Of a stretch of DNA of 64,000 bases, positions 54,156-62,940 are shown piece by piece (positions within the stretch are counted from its first letter, which is position 1; the number at the start of each line of letters is the position of its first letter). The stretch is from CASFRF01 sp031549345 (lineage in GTDB: Bacteria > Verrucomicrobiota > Lentisphaeria > Victivallales > Victivallaceae): contig JAVBPY010000002.1 of the NCBI GenBank assembly GCA_031549345.1, forward strand, positions 248,001 to 312,000, written 5' to 3'. The translations under genes and the position numbers were made by a program. The notes beneath the pieces are model-generated. The model saw only the letters and a program-made list of their open reading frames with translations, was not told the origin of the DNA and did no database searches.

Positions 54156-54791
54156 TTATTCCTCGAATTCGATGATCAGCGCGGGAGAAAGAGCGCCTTC
54201 TTTGTTGAACTGATTCTCGGCGGAAACGAAACGCCATGCGGAATTTTTCGCTTCCGGCGCTTCGAGGCGGAAGCCGATCCACTCCGACTTCTTCTCCCGC
54301 GCCGCACGGAGGGCCGCGGTTACATCGGCAAATCCGGGTTTGCCCTGTGAAATTTTATCCCCGGCTTTGAAAATCGGCGTTTCGAGCCGGGTTCCGATTT
54401 TATCGTCGCCAAGTTCCACGCGCCCGTTCGCTTCGGGGGTTAGGTAATAGAAACCGATCAACTCCGGACCACCGCCCTCCTTGCGTTCGTAGCACCCGGT
54501 CTGGTCGAGGGTGCACAAACGGAGTTTCGCGCTTTTGAGCGGTTTCATATTTTCCGGCAAAGAAAATTCCAATACGCCCTTGTACTGCCCGCGCCAGATG
54601 TTGCCGGCCAGGATGGAGTGCGATTCGTTTTTCTCCGAATCGAGCATGGTCGAAACCACGCGCTCCATCACAGGCGCCCCCTCCTTGGCGTTTAAAAAAC
54701 CGTCCGAGGCCGGAACGGTCAGAATCGTTACAGGGGCGGCGGCGGCGGAGAGCCCTCCGGCAAGAAGCGCCAGGACAAGTGTGTTTTTCAT
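54156..54791 (-). CDS. Secreted DNRLRE/CBM96-like protein
   Basis: The 211-residue protein has a signal peptide (about 1-18, SAAAA-P) and a single beta-sandwich of the DNRLRE type: YKGVLEFSLPENMKPLKSAKLRLC near the first third, then FADVTAALRAAREKKSEWIGFRLE and ALIIEFEE at the end. Such domains bind carbohydrates or act as structural modules in surface proteins. The start at 54791 is preferred because AAGGA lies 9 nt before it; the ATG at 54800 would overlap that site. It sits between the pseudopilin and the large glycosidase, 4 nt from the latter, so it may deliver or anchor the enzyme. Confidence 0.75.
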   Translation of the reverse strand: MKNTLVLALLAGGLSAAAAPVTILTVPASDGFLNAKEGAPVMERVVSTMLDSEKNESHSILAGNIWRGQYKGVLEFSLPENMKPLKSAKLRLCTLDQTGCYERKEGGGPELIGFYYLTPEANGRVELGDDKIGTRLETPIFKAGDKISQGKPGFADVTAALRAAREKKSEWIGFRLEAPEAKNSAWRFVSAENQFNKEGALSPALIIEFEE

Positions 54792-54813
54792 AGCGGTCAT
54801 TCCTTTTTATTGA

Positions 54814-55584
54814 TTACCATTTCCAGGGGAACATGTTGTCGCCGATGTAGCGGCTTTGGGTCGACTGATAAATACTGTGGTTTGTCCGGTTGTCCACGTG
54901 TCCATCCGGAAAAAGGAGATTTTTGGTTCCGTTGTGGGAAACCATGCGTCGGAAAATGTGGTCCTCGACCGCCGCCGGCGTGTTGTCGAACATATTGAGC
55001 CGCAGCCCGAGATCCGAACCGGCGAAAAACTTCGATTGGACGCCATCGCTTACCCAGAGCGTAACGGCGGGGGTCTTCAACCTGGAAATATGCCGCCAGT
55101 CCATCATCCCGCCGTCGCTGGCAAGATATGGGGCCGCCGCGATGCCGTTGCTCCCGGAAACCGAATAATTCACAGCAAATTCGCCGCCTGAATTTGTGCT
55201 CTGATCCTCCGGGCACCGCAGAATGCCCATGCCATCGGCGCGCTTGCTTTTTTTCCAGACAAAGTCATTGTAGTACGACGCGTTGGTCAGGCGCGGGAAA
55301 TACCCGGAATAGTAGGCGGGAATAACCGGCCACTGCGCATTGCCCGGATTGGCCTCGTTCACCGAATGGGTGGAAGGAAAATACGCCGCCGCCCACTGTC
55401 CCTTGTAATCCTCCGTATACATCAGCATCGCAACACCCTGCTGTTTCAAATTGGCGACGCAACGCGCCTTCCGCGCCACCACCCGCGCCTGGTTCAGCGC
55501 CGGGAGCAGCATGGAGGCAAGGATTGCGATGATCGCGATAACGACCAGCAGCTCGATCAACGTAAAATGCGAACTCTTTTTCAT
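54814..55584 (-). CDS. Prepilin-like protein with H-X9-DG-type C-terminus (pseudopilin)
   Basis: The 256-residue protein starts with a type IV prepilin signal: basic MKKSSH, then FTLIELLVVIAIIAILASML, where prepilin peptidase would cut before F and Glu5 is kept. The globular part ends in LFPDGHVD, the H-X9-DG-like signature known from the many DUF1559-type pseudopilins of Planctomycetes and Lentisphaerota. It should sit in the inner membrane and join a pseudopilus. ATG 55584 is chosen because AGGAGAG lies upstream and the signal begins there; it overlaps the regulator stop by ATGA. Its place in a glycosidase operon suggests that it is specific for a substrate or enzyme. Confidence 0.92.
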   Translation of the reverse strand: MKKSSHFTLIELLVVIAIIAILASMLLPALNQARVVARKARCVANLKQQGVAMLMYTEDYKGQWAAAYFPSTHSVNEANPGNAQWPVIPAYYSGYFPRLTNASYYNDFVWKKSKRADGMGILRCPEDQSTNSGGEFAVNYSVSGSNGIAAAPYLASDGGMMDWRHISRLKTPAVTLWVSDGVQSKFFAGSDLGLRLNMFDNTPAAVEDHIFRRMVSHNGTKNLLFPDGHVDNRTNHSIYQSTQSRYIGDNMFPWKW

Positions 55585-56933
55585 CGTATCTCTCCTTTGC
55601 GGGTTTGCGTATAGCTTTGGGAATAGGCGACCATATCTTCCCATTCCAGTTCAAAACGACTTGGATCGTCCACCAGCATCAGAAATCCGTGGTCGAGAAT
55701 GTTGCTGTAGATATAGCGCTCGACGGGATCGGCGAAATAGCCGCCGAACGCCCGCGCCGCCGCCGCGCGGAGCGCCGGCGTGTTGAAGTGTTTCCCCCTG
55801 CGGTCCACACCCACGAAATGCTGCTCCCGAAACAAATCCTGCGAATCGGACCGTTGGAGAAACGCAAAAAAGCGGGCACACTCCACGGGATTCCGTGTAC
55901 GTGCGTCGATGGAACCGATCAAAGGGTCCAGGACAGCTCCGCCGTCGATCGCAATTTCCGGGTACACCAGCAAATCATCCGGGTCTTCCATGGCGTTGAC
56001 CGCACACGTGTACGCCGCAAAAATAGGAAATTCACCTTTATTGAAACGCTCGATTCCTCCGACTTCCCAAAGGTCGCGCGCATGATGGAACATTCCGCAA
56101 TACGAGAGAACGCGTTGAAAGTCGGCACGAAGTTCGGCCAAATCGCCTCCGCGGGCGAACGCGTGGGCACGGTTTCCAAGGAACGCCGCCGGACGGTTGA
56201 TGGAAACCGGCCGCGGAATCCCGCATTCTTCACAATGCGCCACTACACGCCGCACATAGGCGATTTGTTCGTCGAACGTTTCGTATTCGGGAAGCGGGAG
56301 GTCGAGCGACTTCAAGGCTTTGCGGCTGCAAAACAAATACAGCGCATGGTACGCCAAAGGCGCGGTGTCGTCGTCCGCAACACGGAGGGTTCCGCGCGCA
56401 ATTTCGTGCGCGGCGAGGCGCCGCAACGGAAGCGCCTCCGCCGGGCCGGGCAGATTGATGGTGATGTCCGGCCATACGGAGGGTTCCTCGAAATGCAGCT
56501 GAAGGGCCAGGTGTCCCAAGTGTTCGTTCCGAAAACGCTCCACAAGTTCGAGCATCATCGCGCGCCGACCCTCGTCCGACTCCCAATGAAAAATCTCCAC
56601 CTTATAACGCCCGCTCTGCGAATAACTCAGCACGTCGCGCATCGGCGCGGGCGACGGCGGCGTGCGCACGAAAATACCGACGCCGCTGCGGACCATCAGC
56701 ACATTTTCCGCGATCAATTCGGAAACGGCGCGCTGTACGGAAGCGGGAGCCGCCTGGAAGATTTCGCTCAACTTGCGGATCGAAGGAAAACGGTCGAGGC
56801 GGCTGCTCTCCGAAGCGAGGCGAAACAAGGCCTGTTTGATGTGCCCGGAGGTGCCCAGGTTGTTGCTCTCCTTGGACGCCTCAAAGAGTTCCCCAAGCCG
56901 TGTGGCGACGGCGATGTGTTCTTCTTCGGTCAT
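55581..56933 (-). CDS. GntR-type transcriptional regulator with sugar-binding-like C-terminal domain
   Basis: The 450-residue protein has a winged-helix start (about 28-92): HIKQALFRLASES, then FPSIRKLSEIFQAAPASVQRAVSELIAENVL and RSGVGIFVR, the GntR pattern. The long C-terminal part (about 110-450) carries segments like PDITINLPGPAEALPLRRLA and WEVGGIERFNKGEFPIFAAYT that look like a degenerate ABC-type solute-binding domain, so it likely senses a sugar. No signal peptide is present. It heads the operon with the pseudopilin (ATGA overlap), DNRLRE-like protein and glycosidase and probably controls itself through the TATCA/TGATA repeat at 56969-56982. ATG 56933 is the chosen start. Confidence 0.85.
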   Translation of the reverse strand: MTEEEHIAVATRLGELFEASKESNNLGTSGHIKQALFRLASESSRLDRFPSIRKLSEIFQAAPASVQRAVSELIAENVLMVRSGVGIFVRTPPSPAPMRDVLSYSQSGRYKVEIFHWESDEGRRAMMLELVERFRNEHLGHLALQLHFEEPSVWPDITINLPGPAEALPLRRLAAHEIARGTLRVADDDTAPLAYHALYLFCSRKALKSLDLPLPEYETFDEQIAYVRRVVAHCEECGIPRPVSINRPAAFLGNRAHAFARGGDLAELRADFQRVLSYCGMFHHARDLWEVGGIERFNKGEFPIFAAYTCAVNAMEDPDDLLVYPEIAIDGGAVLDPLIGSIDARTRNPVECARFFAFLQRSDSQDLFREQHFVGVDRRGKHFNTPALRAAAARAFGGYFADPVERYIYSNILDHGFLMLVDDPSRFELEWEDMVAYSQSYTQTRKGEIR

Positions 56934-56968
56934 ACCCCCTCCGTGTTTCTGCGTGTGCTTTCGTGTTC

Positions 56969-56982
56969 TATCACACTTGATA
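56969..56982. promoter_or_regulatory. Candidate operator of the GntR-type regulator
   Basis: TATCA-CACT-TGATA is a perfect 5-bp inverted repeat with a 4-bp spacer. It lies from the -10 box to about +10 of the regulator promoter, where bound protein would block transcription. Confidence 0.4.
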
Positions 56983-57009
56983 TTATAGACAAAAAAAGAA
57001 CTTTGTCAA
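56982..57009 (-). promoter_or_regulatory. Consensus promoter of the regulator-pseudopilin-glycosidase operon
   Basis: On the minus strand TTGACA (57009-57004) and TATAAT (56987-56982) are both perfect consensus hexamers, 16 nt apart. This is the strongest promoter seen in the window. Confidence 0.75.
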
Positions 57010-57036
57010 GGGATTTTCAGCGAAAACGTTTTTTTT

Positions 57037-57045
57037 TGTTATAAT
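57037..57045 (+). promoter_or_regulatory. Extended -10 promoter of the secretion operon
   Basis: TG-T-TATAAT (57037-57045) is an extended -10 element after a run of T. No good -35 is seen. The leader to 57126 would be about 75 nt. Confidence 0.5.
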
Positions 57046-57125
57046 TCGTAAAAACACACAATAAAGCGCCGCTTCGCGACGTTTCACGCAGCGAGAACCT
57101 AAATAGTACAACAGGAGCTTACAGC

Positions 57126-57941
57126 ATGAAACGACTGACGCTTTTATTTCTTTTTTGTTTCGCCGGACTTCTTTTTGCGGACGATGCGCCCCCCGCGCCT
57201 TCCGGCGGCACGGGAAATTCGCGACGCGGAAGCGGCAACGGCGGAGGAGGCGGTGAGCGCGGCGGAGGAGGCGGTGAACGCGGTGGAGGAGGCAGGGCTG
57301 CTTTTGAAACCATGCGCGAACAGCTCCGCGAAAAATTCCCCTCGGAGTACGCCGAAATTGAAAAATTGCGCGAAAGCGACCCCCGTTCCGCCATGAGCAA
57401 ATCCATGGAGCTCGCGCGCCAGGCGGGAATTGAAATCCCCTCCTTCGGCGGCAGCCGCGGCGAGGGAGGAAATCGCGGCGAACGTGGCGGGCGCAACGGA
57501 GAAGCATCGGCGGCCCGTCCCGACCCGATCCAGATTTTCTTCAAAGCCCTTGACGCGGTGGAGGCGGAGGCTGTCAAGACCGTGAAGCTCACCCAGCAAA
57601 CCGAGCCGGAAAAAGCCCTGGCCTCTTATAAAGAGATGGCCGAGAAACATGAAATCAAAGTACCCGCCGAACTCACCGTGGACTATCTTCGCGGCGTGGA
57701 AATTCTTCCGCGCGACGTGGTGCGCTTCACCATGGCCAAGGTGGATGCAGCCCTCGCCGAACAACAGCCGGAGGCGTTTGCGCGCATCCGCGAGCTCCGT
57801 CGTACCGACCCGATCGCCGCGCGGGATGCCTATCTGGAGCTCATCCGCAAGAGCCGGATCAAGATCGAGATGCTCAAGCCGACCACCCAGGGGCTGACCG
57901 TCCTTACCCTTCCGACATCCACCACCGGGGCGACGCGATGA
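57126..57941 (+). CDS. Secreted glycine-rich protein at the head of the secretion operon
   Basis: The 271-residue protein has a Sec signal peptide (about 1-18, LLFA-D). A Gly/Arg-rich linker (about 27-57) with two GGGGGER units is coded by 21-nt tandem repeats (57240-57281). Two helical parts follow, one before and one after a second Gly/Arg/Asn-rich linker (about 107-127). The helices are charged (REQLREKFPSEYAEIEKLR; PEAFARIRELRRTDPIAARDAYLEL), with two similar P-E-E/A-x-x-x-I-x-x-L-R patterns. No family is recognised. AGGAG precedes ATG 57126. It overlaps the GspL-like gene by ATGA, so it is part of the operon and probably a periplasmic accessory of the secretion system. Confidence 0.75.
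   Translation: MKRLTLLFLFCFAGLLFADDAPPAPSGGTGNSRRGSGNGGGGGERGGGGGERGGGGRAAFETMREQLREKFPSEYAEIEKLRESDPRSAMSKSMELARQAGIEIPSFGGSRGEGGNRGERGGRNGEASAARPDPIQIFFKALDAVEAEAVKTVKLTQQTEPEKALASYKEMAEKHEIKVPAELTVDYLRGVEILPRDVVRFTMAKVDAALAEQQPEAFARIRELRRTDPIAARDAYLELIRKSRIKIEMLKPTTQGLTVLTLPTSTTGATR
57240..57296 (+). repeat. 21-nt tandem repeat coding for GGGGGER
   Basis: Two units (57240-57260 and 57261-57281) differ by one base; a third, partial unit runs to 57296. Loss or gain of a unit would keep the frame. Confidence 0.6.
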
Positions 57942-59173
57942 ACAACCCGTTCCGGCTGGGCGATTTTGCCGGAATCACGATCGGCGACGGCATCCTCCGC
58001 GCCGCGCGGGCGACGCGGCGCGGCAAGAAGCTTCTACTCCGTAAAACCATCCGTCGCGAATTCGCCCCCGAGCAGTTCGAGGAAGCATTCCGTACGCTTT
58101 TCGCGGAGCTTGCGCTCGGTTCGGAAACCGTGGTTCTGATCGCCGCGACAATTCCCGGCGACACGTGTTTTTCCTGCCGTCTTCCGAACCTTAAAGGAGC
58201 GCAACTCCATTCCGCCATCGAGTTCGAGCTTCCGCGCAACCTGCCGTTAATGCCGGAAAATCCACAAATCCAGTTCGTCGCCCGTCCGGCGGCGGAGGGA
58301 TTGCTGGACGCGACAGTGCAGGTATTTCCGGCGGAGAATGCGCGTGCGCTCCTCGCGGCGCTGGATATGGCCAACTGCCGGATCGATGAAATTCTCCATC
58401 CCCTCCTCCTTCTGCCGGCGCTCTCGCCGGAAAGTCCTGTGCGCCTCCCGGAACTCCCCGGCGAATTCTGCTGGAAAAACGGCGCCTATCAATTCGCCGA
58501 CGCGCCGGAAAAAGACGAAAACAAAGAGCTGAACGGCCTTCTTCTCGACACGTTCGATTTCGCCGGAGAGAATGCGCAAAACCTCCTTCGCGAATTTGTT
58601 ACGCCTCTTACTGCGATTCTTTTCGCATCCACGCCGGGCTTTTCACACCGCCGCGCGGGATTGGGCATCCTGCCGGAGCATTTCCGCCCACGGCGATACA
58701 GGCGGCTCGGTTACTTGGCCGCCCTCCTGACCATCTGTTTGATCGGCACATTCGCGGTGCGCGGTTTCGGGCATCTTCACAACTTCCGCGTCCGGTATCT
58801 GGAGCTGAAACAGCGCGCCGCCGACTTGGAGGACCGCACGGCGAAAATCAAGCGTCAGCTCGCCGCAAAGGATAAGGAGTTCAAGGAAATCAAACGTGTT
58901 CTGGATCTCGATCCGGGCGACCACGAAATTCTCACACGCCTGGCGACGCTCTCGGAAAAACTTCCCCGCGAGGCGCAATTGACCAACTTCCGCGCCGCCG
59001 ACGGCAACATCGACCTTACGTTGACCACAAGCCAAAGCAACCTCGACGCGGCGACACCCCTCCGGCGCGAAGCCGGGTACAAAATCAGCCGCCTCCAACA
59101 ACGCCGGATGGGCGACACCATGACGGTAATCACCATGCAGGTATCCCCGCAGCCCATGGAGGTGAAAAAATGA
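57938..59173 (+). CDS. GspL/PilM-PilN-like inner-membrane assembly protein
   Basis: The 411-residue protein joins an actin-like cytoplasmic domain (about 1-240; VVLIAATIPGDTCFSCRLPNL and IEFELPRNLPL are typical of GspL/PilM) to a membrane helix (about 265-285, LGYLAALLTICLIGTFAV), a coiled coil (about 295-330) and a small periplasmic ferredoxin-like domain. GspL links the secretion ATPase to the inner-membrane platform. PilM and PilN are separate in type IV pili, so the fused form favours a type II system. It overlaps both neighbours by ATGA. Confidence 0.85.
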   Translation: MNNPFRLGDFAGITIGDGILRAARATRRGKKLLLRKTIRREFAPEQFEEAFRTLFAELALGSETVVLIAATIPGDTCFSCRLPNLKGAQLHSAIEFELPRNLPLMPENPQIQFVARPAAEGLLDATVQVFPAENARALLAALDMANCRIDEILHPLLLLPALSPESPVRLPELPGEFCWKNGAYQFADAPEKDENKELNGLLLDTFDFAGENAQNLLREFVTPLTAILFASTPGFSHRRAGLGILPEHFRPRRYRRLGYLAALLTICLIGTFAVRGFGHLHNFRVRYLELKQRAADLEDRTAKIKRQLAAKDKEFKEIKRVLDLDPGDHEILTRLATLSEKLPREAQLTNFRAADGNIDLTLTTSQSNLDAATPLRREAGYKISRLQQRRMGDTMTVITMQVSPQPMEVKK

Positions 59174-59757
59174 AACTCGCGCGCCGTCATAAAATTATGA
59201 TCGCCGTTCCTGTCGCGTTTTTCACGCTTCTCCTGGTCTTTTTGCTCGCCGGAGAAGTAGACAGTTGGATTCCATCCGATACAAAACTCGACGATGCCGC
59301 AAGCTCCATCGCCCGCGCCGAAAAATCCTACCGCGCACTGAAAGCCCAGTTCGACACAAGTCTGGAAAATGAAAAAACCTGGAAAGAACGCTCCACGCAC
59401 TGGTTCCGCCCGGAACGCGACGGCGACCCGGAGTTGGAGCTCCGGAAGAAAATCGAACCCGCCGCCACTAAAGCGGTGCTTCCTTTGAATTCCATCGGCA
59501 CCGTGCGCCGCAGCGCCATCAACACACAGCTTTATTTTGCGGAAATCGACGTGGCGGGTTCCGGAACACTGGAGCAGATCACCGCGTTCCTCGCGGAAAT
59601 TCAGCAGATGGAACCGCGATTGTACTGGCGGCGGATCGAGCTTCGTCCCGAATTCCGCCGCGGTCCCGGCCCCGCGGCCGCCACGGCCGAGCCGCTTCTG
59701 CAAATCAACGGCACGCTCCGCGCCATCGCATTCAATATTCCGGAGGTGAAAAAATGA
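59170..59757 (+). CDS. GspM/PilO-like inner-membrane protein
   Basis: The 195-residue bitopic protein has one N-terminal helix (about 10-28, IAVPVAFFTLLLVFLLAG), a coiled coil (about 43-75) and a periplasmic alpha/beta domain with YFAEIDVAGSGTLEQITAFLAEIQ, the usual pattern of the PilO/GspM fold. Such proteins pair with GspL/PilN in the inner-membrane platform. The position between the GspL-like and GspC-like genes, each with ATGA overlap, supports the call more than sequence alone. Confidence 0.8.
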   Translation: MKLARRHKIMIAVPVAFFTLLLVFLLAGEVDSWIPSDTKLDDAASSIARAEKSYRALKAQFDTSLENEKTWKERSTHWFRPERDGDPELELRKKIEPAATKAVLPLNSIGTVRRSAINTQLYFAEIDVAGSGTLEQITAFLAEIQQMEPRLYWRRIELRPEFRRGPGPAAATAEPLLQINGTLRAIAFNIPEVKK

Positions 59758-60533
59758 GAGCCTTCCTTCTTTTCTTGAATCTCCTTCTCGCGGGCGGTCT
59801 GGTCTGGTCCGCCGTTTCGTTGTTCGAGCCGGAAACACAGTCCGTTGCGGAAAAGAAAAAGCCGGAGGCACCGCCGCAGGCCGCCAAGCCACCTCCCGCA
59901 CTCCGCACCCTCCCCCCCGATCAGGCGCAGGAACTTGTCGTGCGGAACAACATTTTCGACCCCGCCCGCAATCCGGCCGGAGCCACGGGAGGGCGCAGCG
60001 CACAGCTTTCACTCACACTGGTGGGCACGTCGGATCTCGGCGGAATGCGCGGCGCGGTAATTATTCAGAAGGAACAGCGCCGCCAGCAGGGTCCTCCCGG
60101 AATGCCCAATTTCAACCAGAATCCAAACCAGAACCAGAATCGACAGGCGCAAGCGAATTTGCAACAGTTCGTCCGCCTGGGGGAAACCCTTCCGAACGGA
60201 TATACCCTTACGGAAGTAGGACAGGACTACGTTGTCCTGACACGCTCCGGCGCACGCACGGAACTGCGTATCCAGGAAGCATCAAAAAACCAACCGACAA
60301 CCACCACCGCCCAGCCGCAAAACCAACGGGCACAAGCCATGCAACAGTTCCAGCAGTTCCAACAAATGCAAATGCAGCAGCAAATGAATATGATGAATAT
60401 GATGCGCCAGATGCAACAGCAACAGCAACAAAACCAGCGCGGCAACCAGCGCGGCGGCAATGTCGCCGGCGGGCAGGTTGTCGGCGGGGCGACGCGCCGG
60501 AGCAGTACCTCTTCCGGCGGACTGAACTTATAA
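59754..60533 (+). CDS. GspC/PilP-like protein with Gln/Met-rich tail
   Basis: The 259-residue bitopic protein has an N-terminal helix (about 2-22) and then a Pro/Lys linker. A GspC/PilP-like HR domain follows (about 60-180): ELVVRNNIFDPARNP, LSLTLVGTSDLGGMRGAVII, and GETLPNGYTLTEVGQDYVVL, which in relatives binds the secretin. The last 70 residues are low-complexity, first Gln/Pro, then a Gln/Met run (QQFQQFQQMQMQQQM) and Gly/Asn/Arg. Typical GspC ends in a PDZ or coiled coil, so this tail is unusual. It lies 40 nt before the secretin gene. Confidence 0.8.
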   Translation: MRAFLLFLNLLLAGGLVWSAVSLFEPETQSVAEKKKPEAPPQAAKPPPALRTLPPDQAQELVVRNNIFDPARNPAGATGGRSAQLSLTLVGTSDLGGMRGAVIIQKEQRRQQGPPGMPNFNQNPNQNQNRQAQANLQQFVRLGETLPNGYTLTEVGQDYVVLTRSGARTELRIQEASKNQPTTTTAQPQNQRAQAMQQFQQFQQMQMQQQMNMMNMMRQMQQQQQQNQRGNQRGGNVAGGQVVGGATRRSSTSSGGLNL

Positions 60534-60573
60534 CGCAAACAATCAAACCATTGAATTGAATGGAGAATAATCG

Positions 60574-62940
60574 ATGATCACCCCCTCCCTCCGCAACCTG
60601 ATGCCGGCCTTGCTCCTCTTCCTGCTGGTGTCCTGTGCCCATGTAAACGATGATTTCGGCAAAGGCCAGGACCCGGAACCGACGCCGGACGAGTATAAAT
60701 TCCTCCAGGACGGCAGCAAGGTGCCGGATGTCCCGAAAGAGGAGTCCGGGAGCATTGACGACGGAGACCGCGTGACGGAGTCGAAGGAAGTACAGGAGAA
60801 ACTTCAATCCATCGCGGAAAAACTTGTCGCCAAAGAGCCCCGCGCGGTGGGAAAAACCGATGCGCACCCCGCGTTGAGCAACAAACCGGCGCCGCGCTTT
60901 TATGAAGACCTGGTCCTCCTCAACGGCGACGAACAAATCAAAGTTTCCATCGCCTTCAACAGTGCGCCCTTGCTGGACGCGATTCCGGCGTTCGCCGACG
61001 CACTCGGCTTCGACTTCATTGCGGACAGCGATTTGCGCGGAACGGTTACGCTGAATTTCAACTCCCACATGACGCGCCGCGAGTTGTTTGAAGCGTTCGA
61101 CCAGATGCTCTATCTGGCCGGAGCGGGAGCGGTCAAAGCGTCCGACTCGTACACCATCCGGATCATGCCCCTTTCCAAAATGCCCGCGCAACGCGATTTA
61201 CGCGCCTTCAGCCGTGGAGACGGCTCGAGCGAAGTGCTCCATTTTTCGCTCCGCAATATGACCGCCGCCGAGGCGCAAACACAACTGAAGCCGTTCCTCG
61301 GTGCAAACAGCGTTATCCTCCCCCTCGCCCGGCAGAATGCGATTTTGATCAGCGACTCGAACTCCAACATCCCCAAACTCCGGCAGCTCCTTGAGGTAAT
61401 GGACCAGGATGTCAAATCCCAATGGCCGCGTTCGCTGATTTACTGCCGCAACATCAAGCCGAGCAAACTGGTAACGGAACTCGGCACCATTATGCCGGTG
61501 CTTGGATTCTCCGTCGCGGCGGGGACGGCGAGCGATCTGCCCGGTTCCATCCAACTTACAGGCCTCGACCGCCTCCAGGTCCTTGTCGCGAGCGCCGCCA
61601 CGCAGGAAGCGATCGACGAAATCCGCCAATGGATCGGTATTCTGGACAGTTCCGCCAACGAAGAGCAGGAACACGTGTACGTCTACAAAGTTTCCCACAG
61701 CCGCGCCGACCAGTTGATGCAGGCGCTGGCGGTGATCTTCAACATCCAGGGAACGGCGCTGACGGTCAGCACCTCCACCACCGGGGTGACCCAAACACAA
61801 ACGCAGCAGATCACAGCCCAACAAACACAGGCGCAGTCGGCCAACTCGGCGACAAACCTCGCGGCGTTCTCCAATGCCATGACCAACACGCAGGTGGACC
61901 GGAACAGCACGCTCTTTGAAACGCCCGTCCGCGTCTTTTCCGACGGCGTATTCAACCGCTTGGTCATCCGTACCACACCGCGCACCTACGCCCTGGTCAA
62001 GGCATTGCTGGACAAGATCGACATCGTCCCCTCGCAAGTCCTCCTCCAGGTGCTTGTGATGGAGGTAAGTTTGACCGACTCCACCGAATTCGGCCTGGAA
62101 ATGAGCTACACCACCGGCGGCGGCAGCGTAGGTTCCACCATTGGAACCACGTACGAAAATTTGAATCGCAGCAAGCTCCTCGACCCGACCGGCGTCTCCA
62201 ACCAAGGGGGTATTTTTGAAATTTTCAACCCGAACGATCCCAGCGAAAAGTTTGGAAAAATCAAAGCGCTTGCGGGCAACAACAACATCAAGGTCGTTTC
62301 CAGTCCGCAAATTCTTGTAACCAGCAACACGCAGGCGGAAATCCAAGTGGGGCAAAGCGTTCCAACCGTCCAGCAGGCGGTTACGAACACATCCAGCAGC
62401 TCGGACAACGTAACGAAGAACTACATTTACGAGGACGTCGGCGTCATCCTCCAAATCATGCCCCAGGTCACGAGCACCGACCTTATCTCGCTGGATATGA
62501 CCCAGACCATTTCCGAGGCGGATTTCTCACAGAATCCCGACACGCCGATTATCGACAAGCGCGTCCTCAAGACCACCATGACCATCGCCAACGGGCGCAC
62601 CATGATTATCGGCGGACTGATTAAGGAACGGCGAATCGACAACCTCTCCACCCTCCCCTTCATCAGTGAAATCCCTTTCCTTCGCCGCCTGCTCGGTTCC
62701 ACCGACTACTCGATGCAGCGCACCGAGCTGTTGGTCCTCATCACCGGCTACATCGTCAACGAAAAGAGCCCCCTGGACGACATGCTCAAACGCTACAACG
62801 AAGCGGTCGCGGGGTTGAACAAGTTTGAAACCCGCCTCGAAACCGTCCGTGAGGACGAACGCAAGAAAGCGGCCGACCGCGCCCGCATCCAGGCGGAAAA
62901 ATTGAAGAAATCCCCGGAAGTTTCGACGGAGAAATTCTAA
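60574..62940 (+). CDS. gspD: Type II secretion/pilus secretin (GspD-like), lipoprotein
   Basis: The 788-residue protein has a lipoprotein signal with lipobox LLVSC (Cys22) and forms the outer-membrane pore. After a charged linker come N0-like (about 115-190) and N1-N2 domains (about 215-440; KMPAQRDLRAF, YKVSHSRADQLMQALAVIF). The secretin core (about 480-740) has VLLQVLVMEVSLTDSTEFGLEM, SSPQILVTSNTQAEIQVGQSVP and the TMTIANGRTMIIGGLI signature. The last 50 residues form a charged helix (KKAADRARIQAEKLKK). A Gln/Thr/Asn-rich loop at about 400-430 is an insertion. TAATG joins it to the ATPase gene. Confidence 0.95.
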   Translation: MITPSLRNLMPALLLFLLVSCAHVNDDFGKGQDPEPTPDEYKFLQDGSKVPDVPKEESGSIDDGDRVTESKEVQEKLQSIAEKLVAKEPRAVGKTDAHPALSNKPAPRFYEDLVLLNGDEQIKVSIAFNSAPLLDAIPAFADALGFDFIADSDLRGTVTLNFNSHMTRRELFEAFDQMLYLAGAGAVKASDSYTIRIMPLSKMPAQRDLRAFSRGDGSSEVLHFSLRNMTAAEAQTQLKPFLGANSVILPLARQNAILISDSNSNIPKLRQLLEVMDQDVKSQWPRSLIYCRNIKPSKLVTELGTIMPVLGFSVAAGTASDLPGSIQLTGLDRLQVLVASAATQEAIDEIRQWIGILDSSANEEQEHVYVYKVSHSRADQLMQALAVIFNIQGTALTVSTSTTGVTQTQTQQITAQQTQAQSANSATNLAAFSNAMTNTQVDRNSTLFETPVRVFSDGVFNRLVIRTTPRTYALVKALLDKIDIVPSQVLLQVLVMEVSLTDSTEFGLEMSYTTGGGSVGSTIGTTYENLNRSKLLDPTGVSNQGGIFEIFNPNDPSEKFGKIKALAGNNNIKVVSSPQILVTSNTQAEIQVGQSVPTVQQAVTNTSSSSDNVTKNYIYEDVGVILQIMPQVTSTDLISLDMTQTISEADFSQNPDTPIIDKRVLKTTMTIANGRTMIIGGLIKERRIDNLSTLPFISEIPFLRRLLGSTDYSMQRTELLVLITGYIVNEKSPLDDMLKRYNEAVAGLNKFETRLETVREDERKKAADRARIQAEKLKKSPEVSTEKF

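Noticed and set aside
57240..57296. CRISPR-like array
   Set aside because: The units are directly adjacent without spacers and code in frame for a Gly-rich linker.
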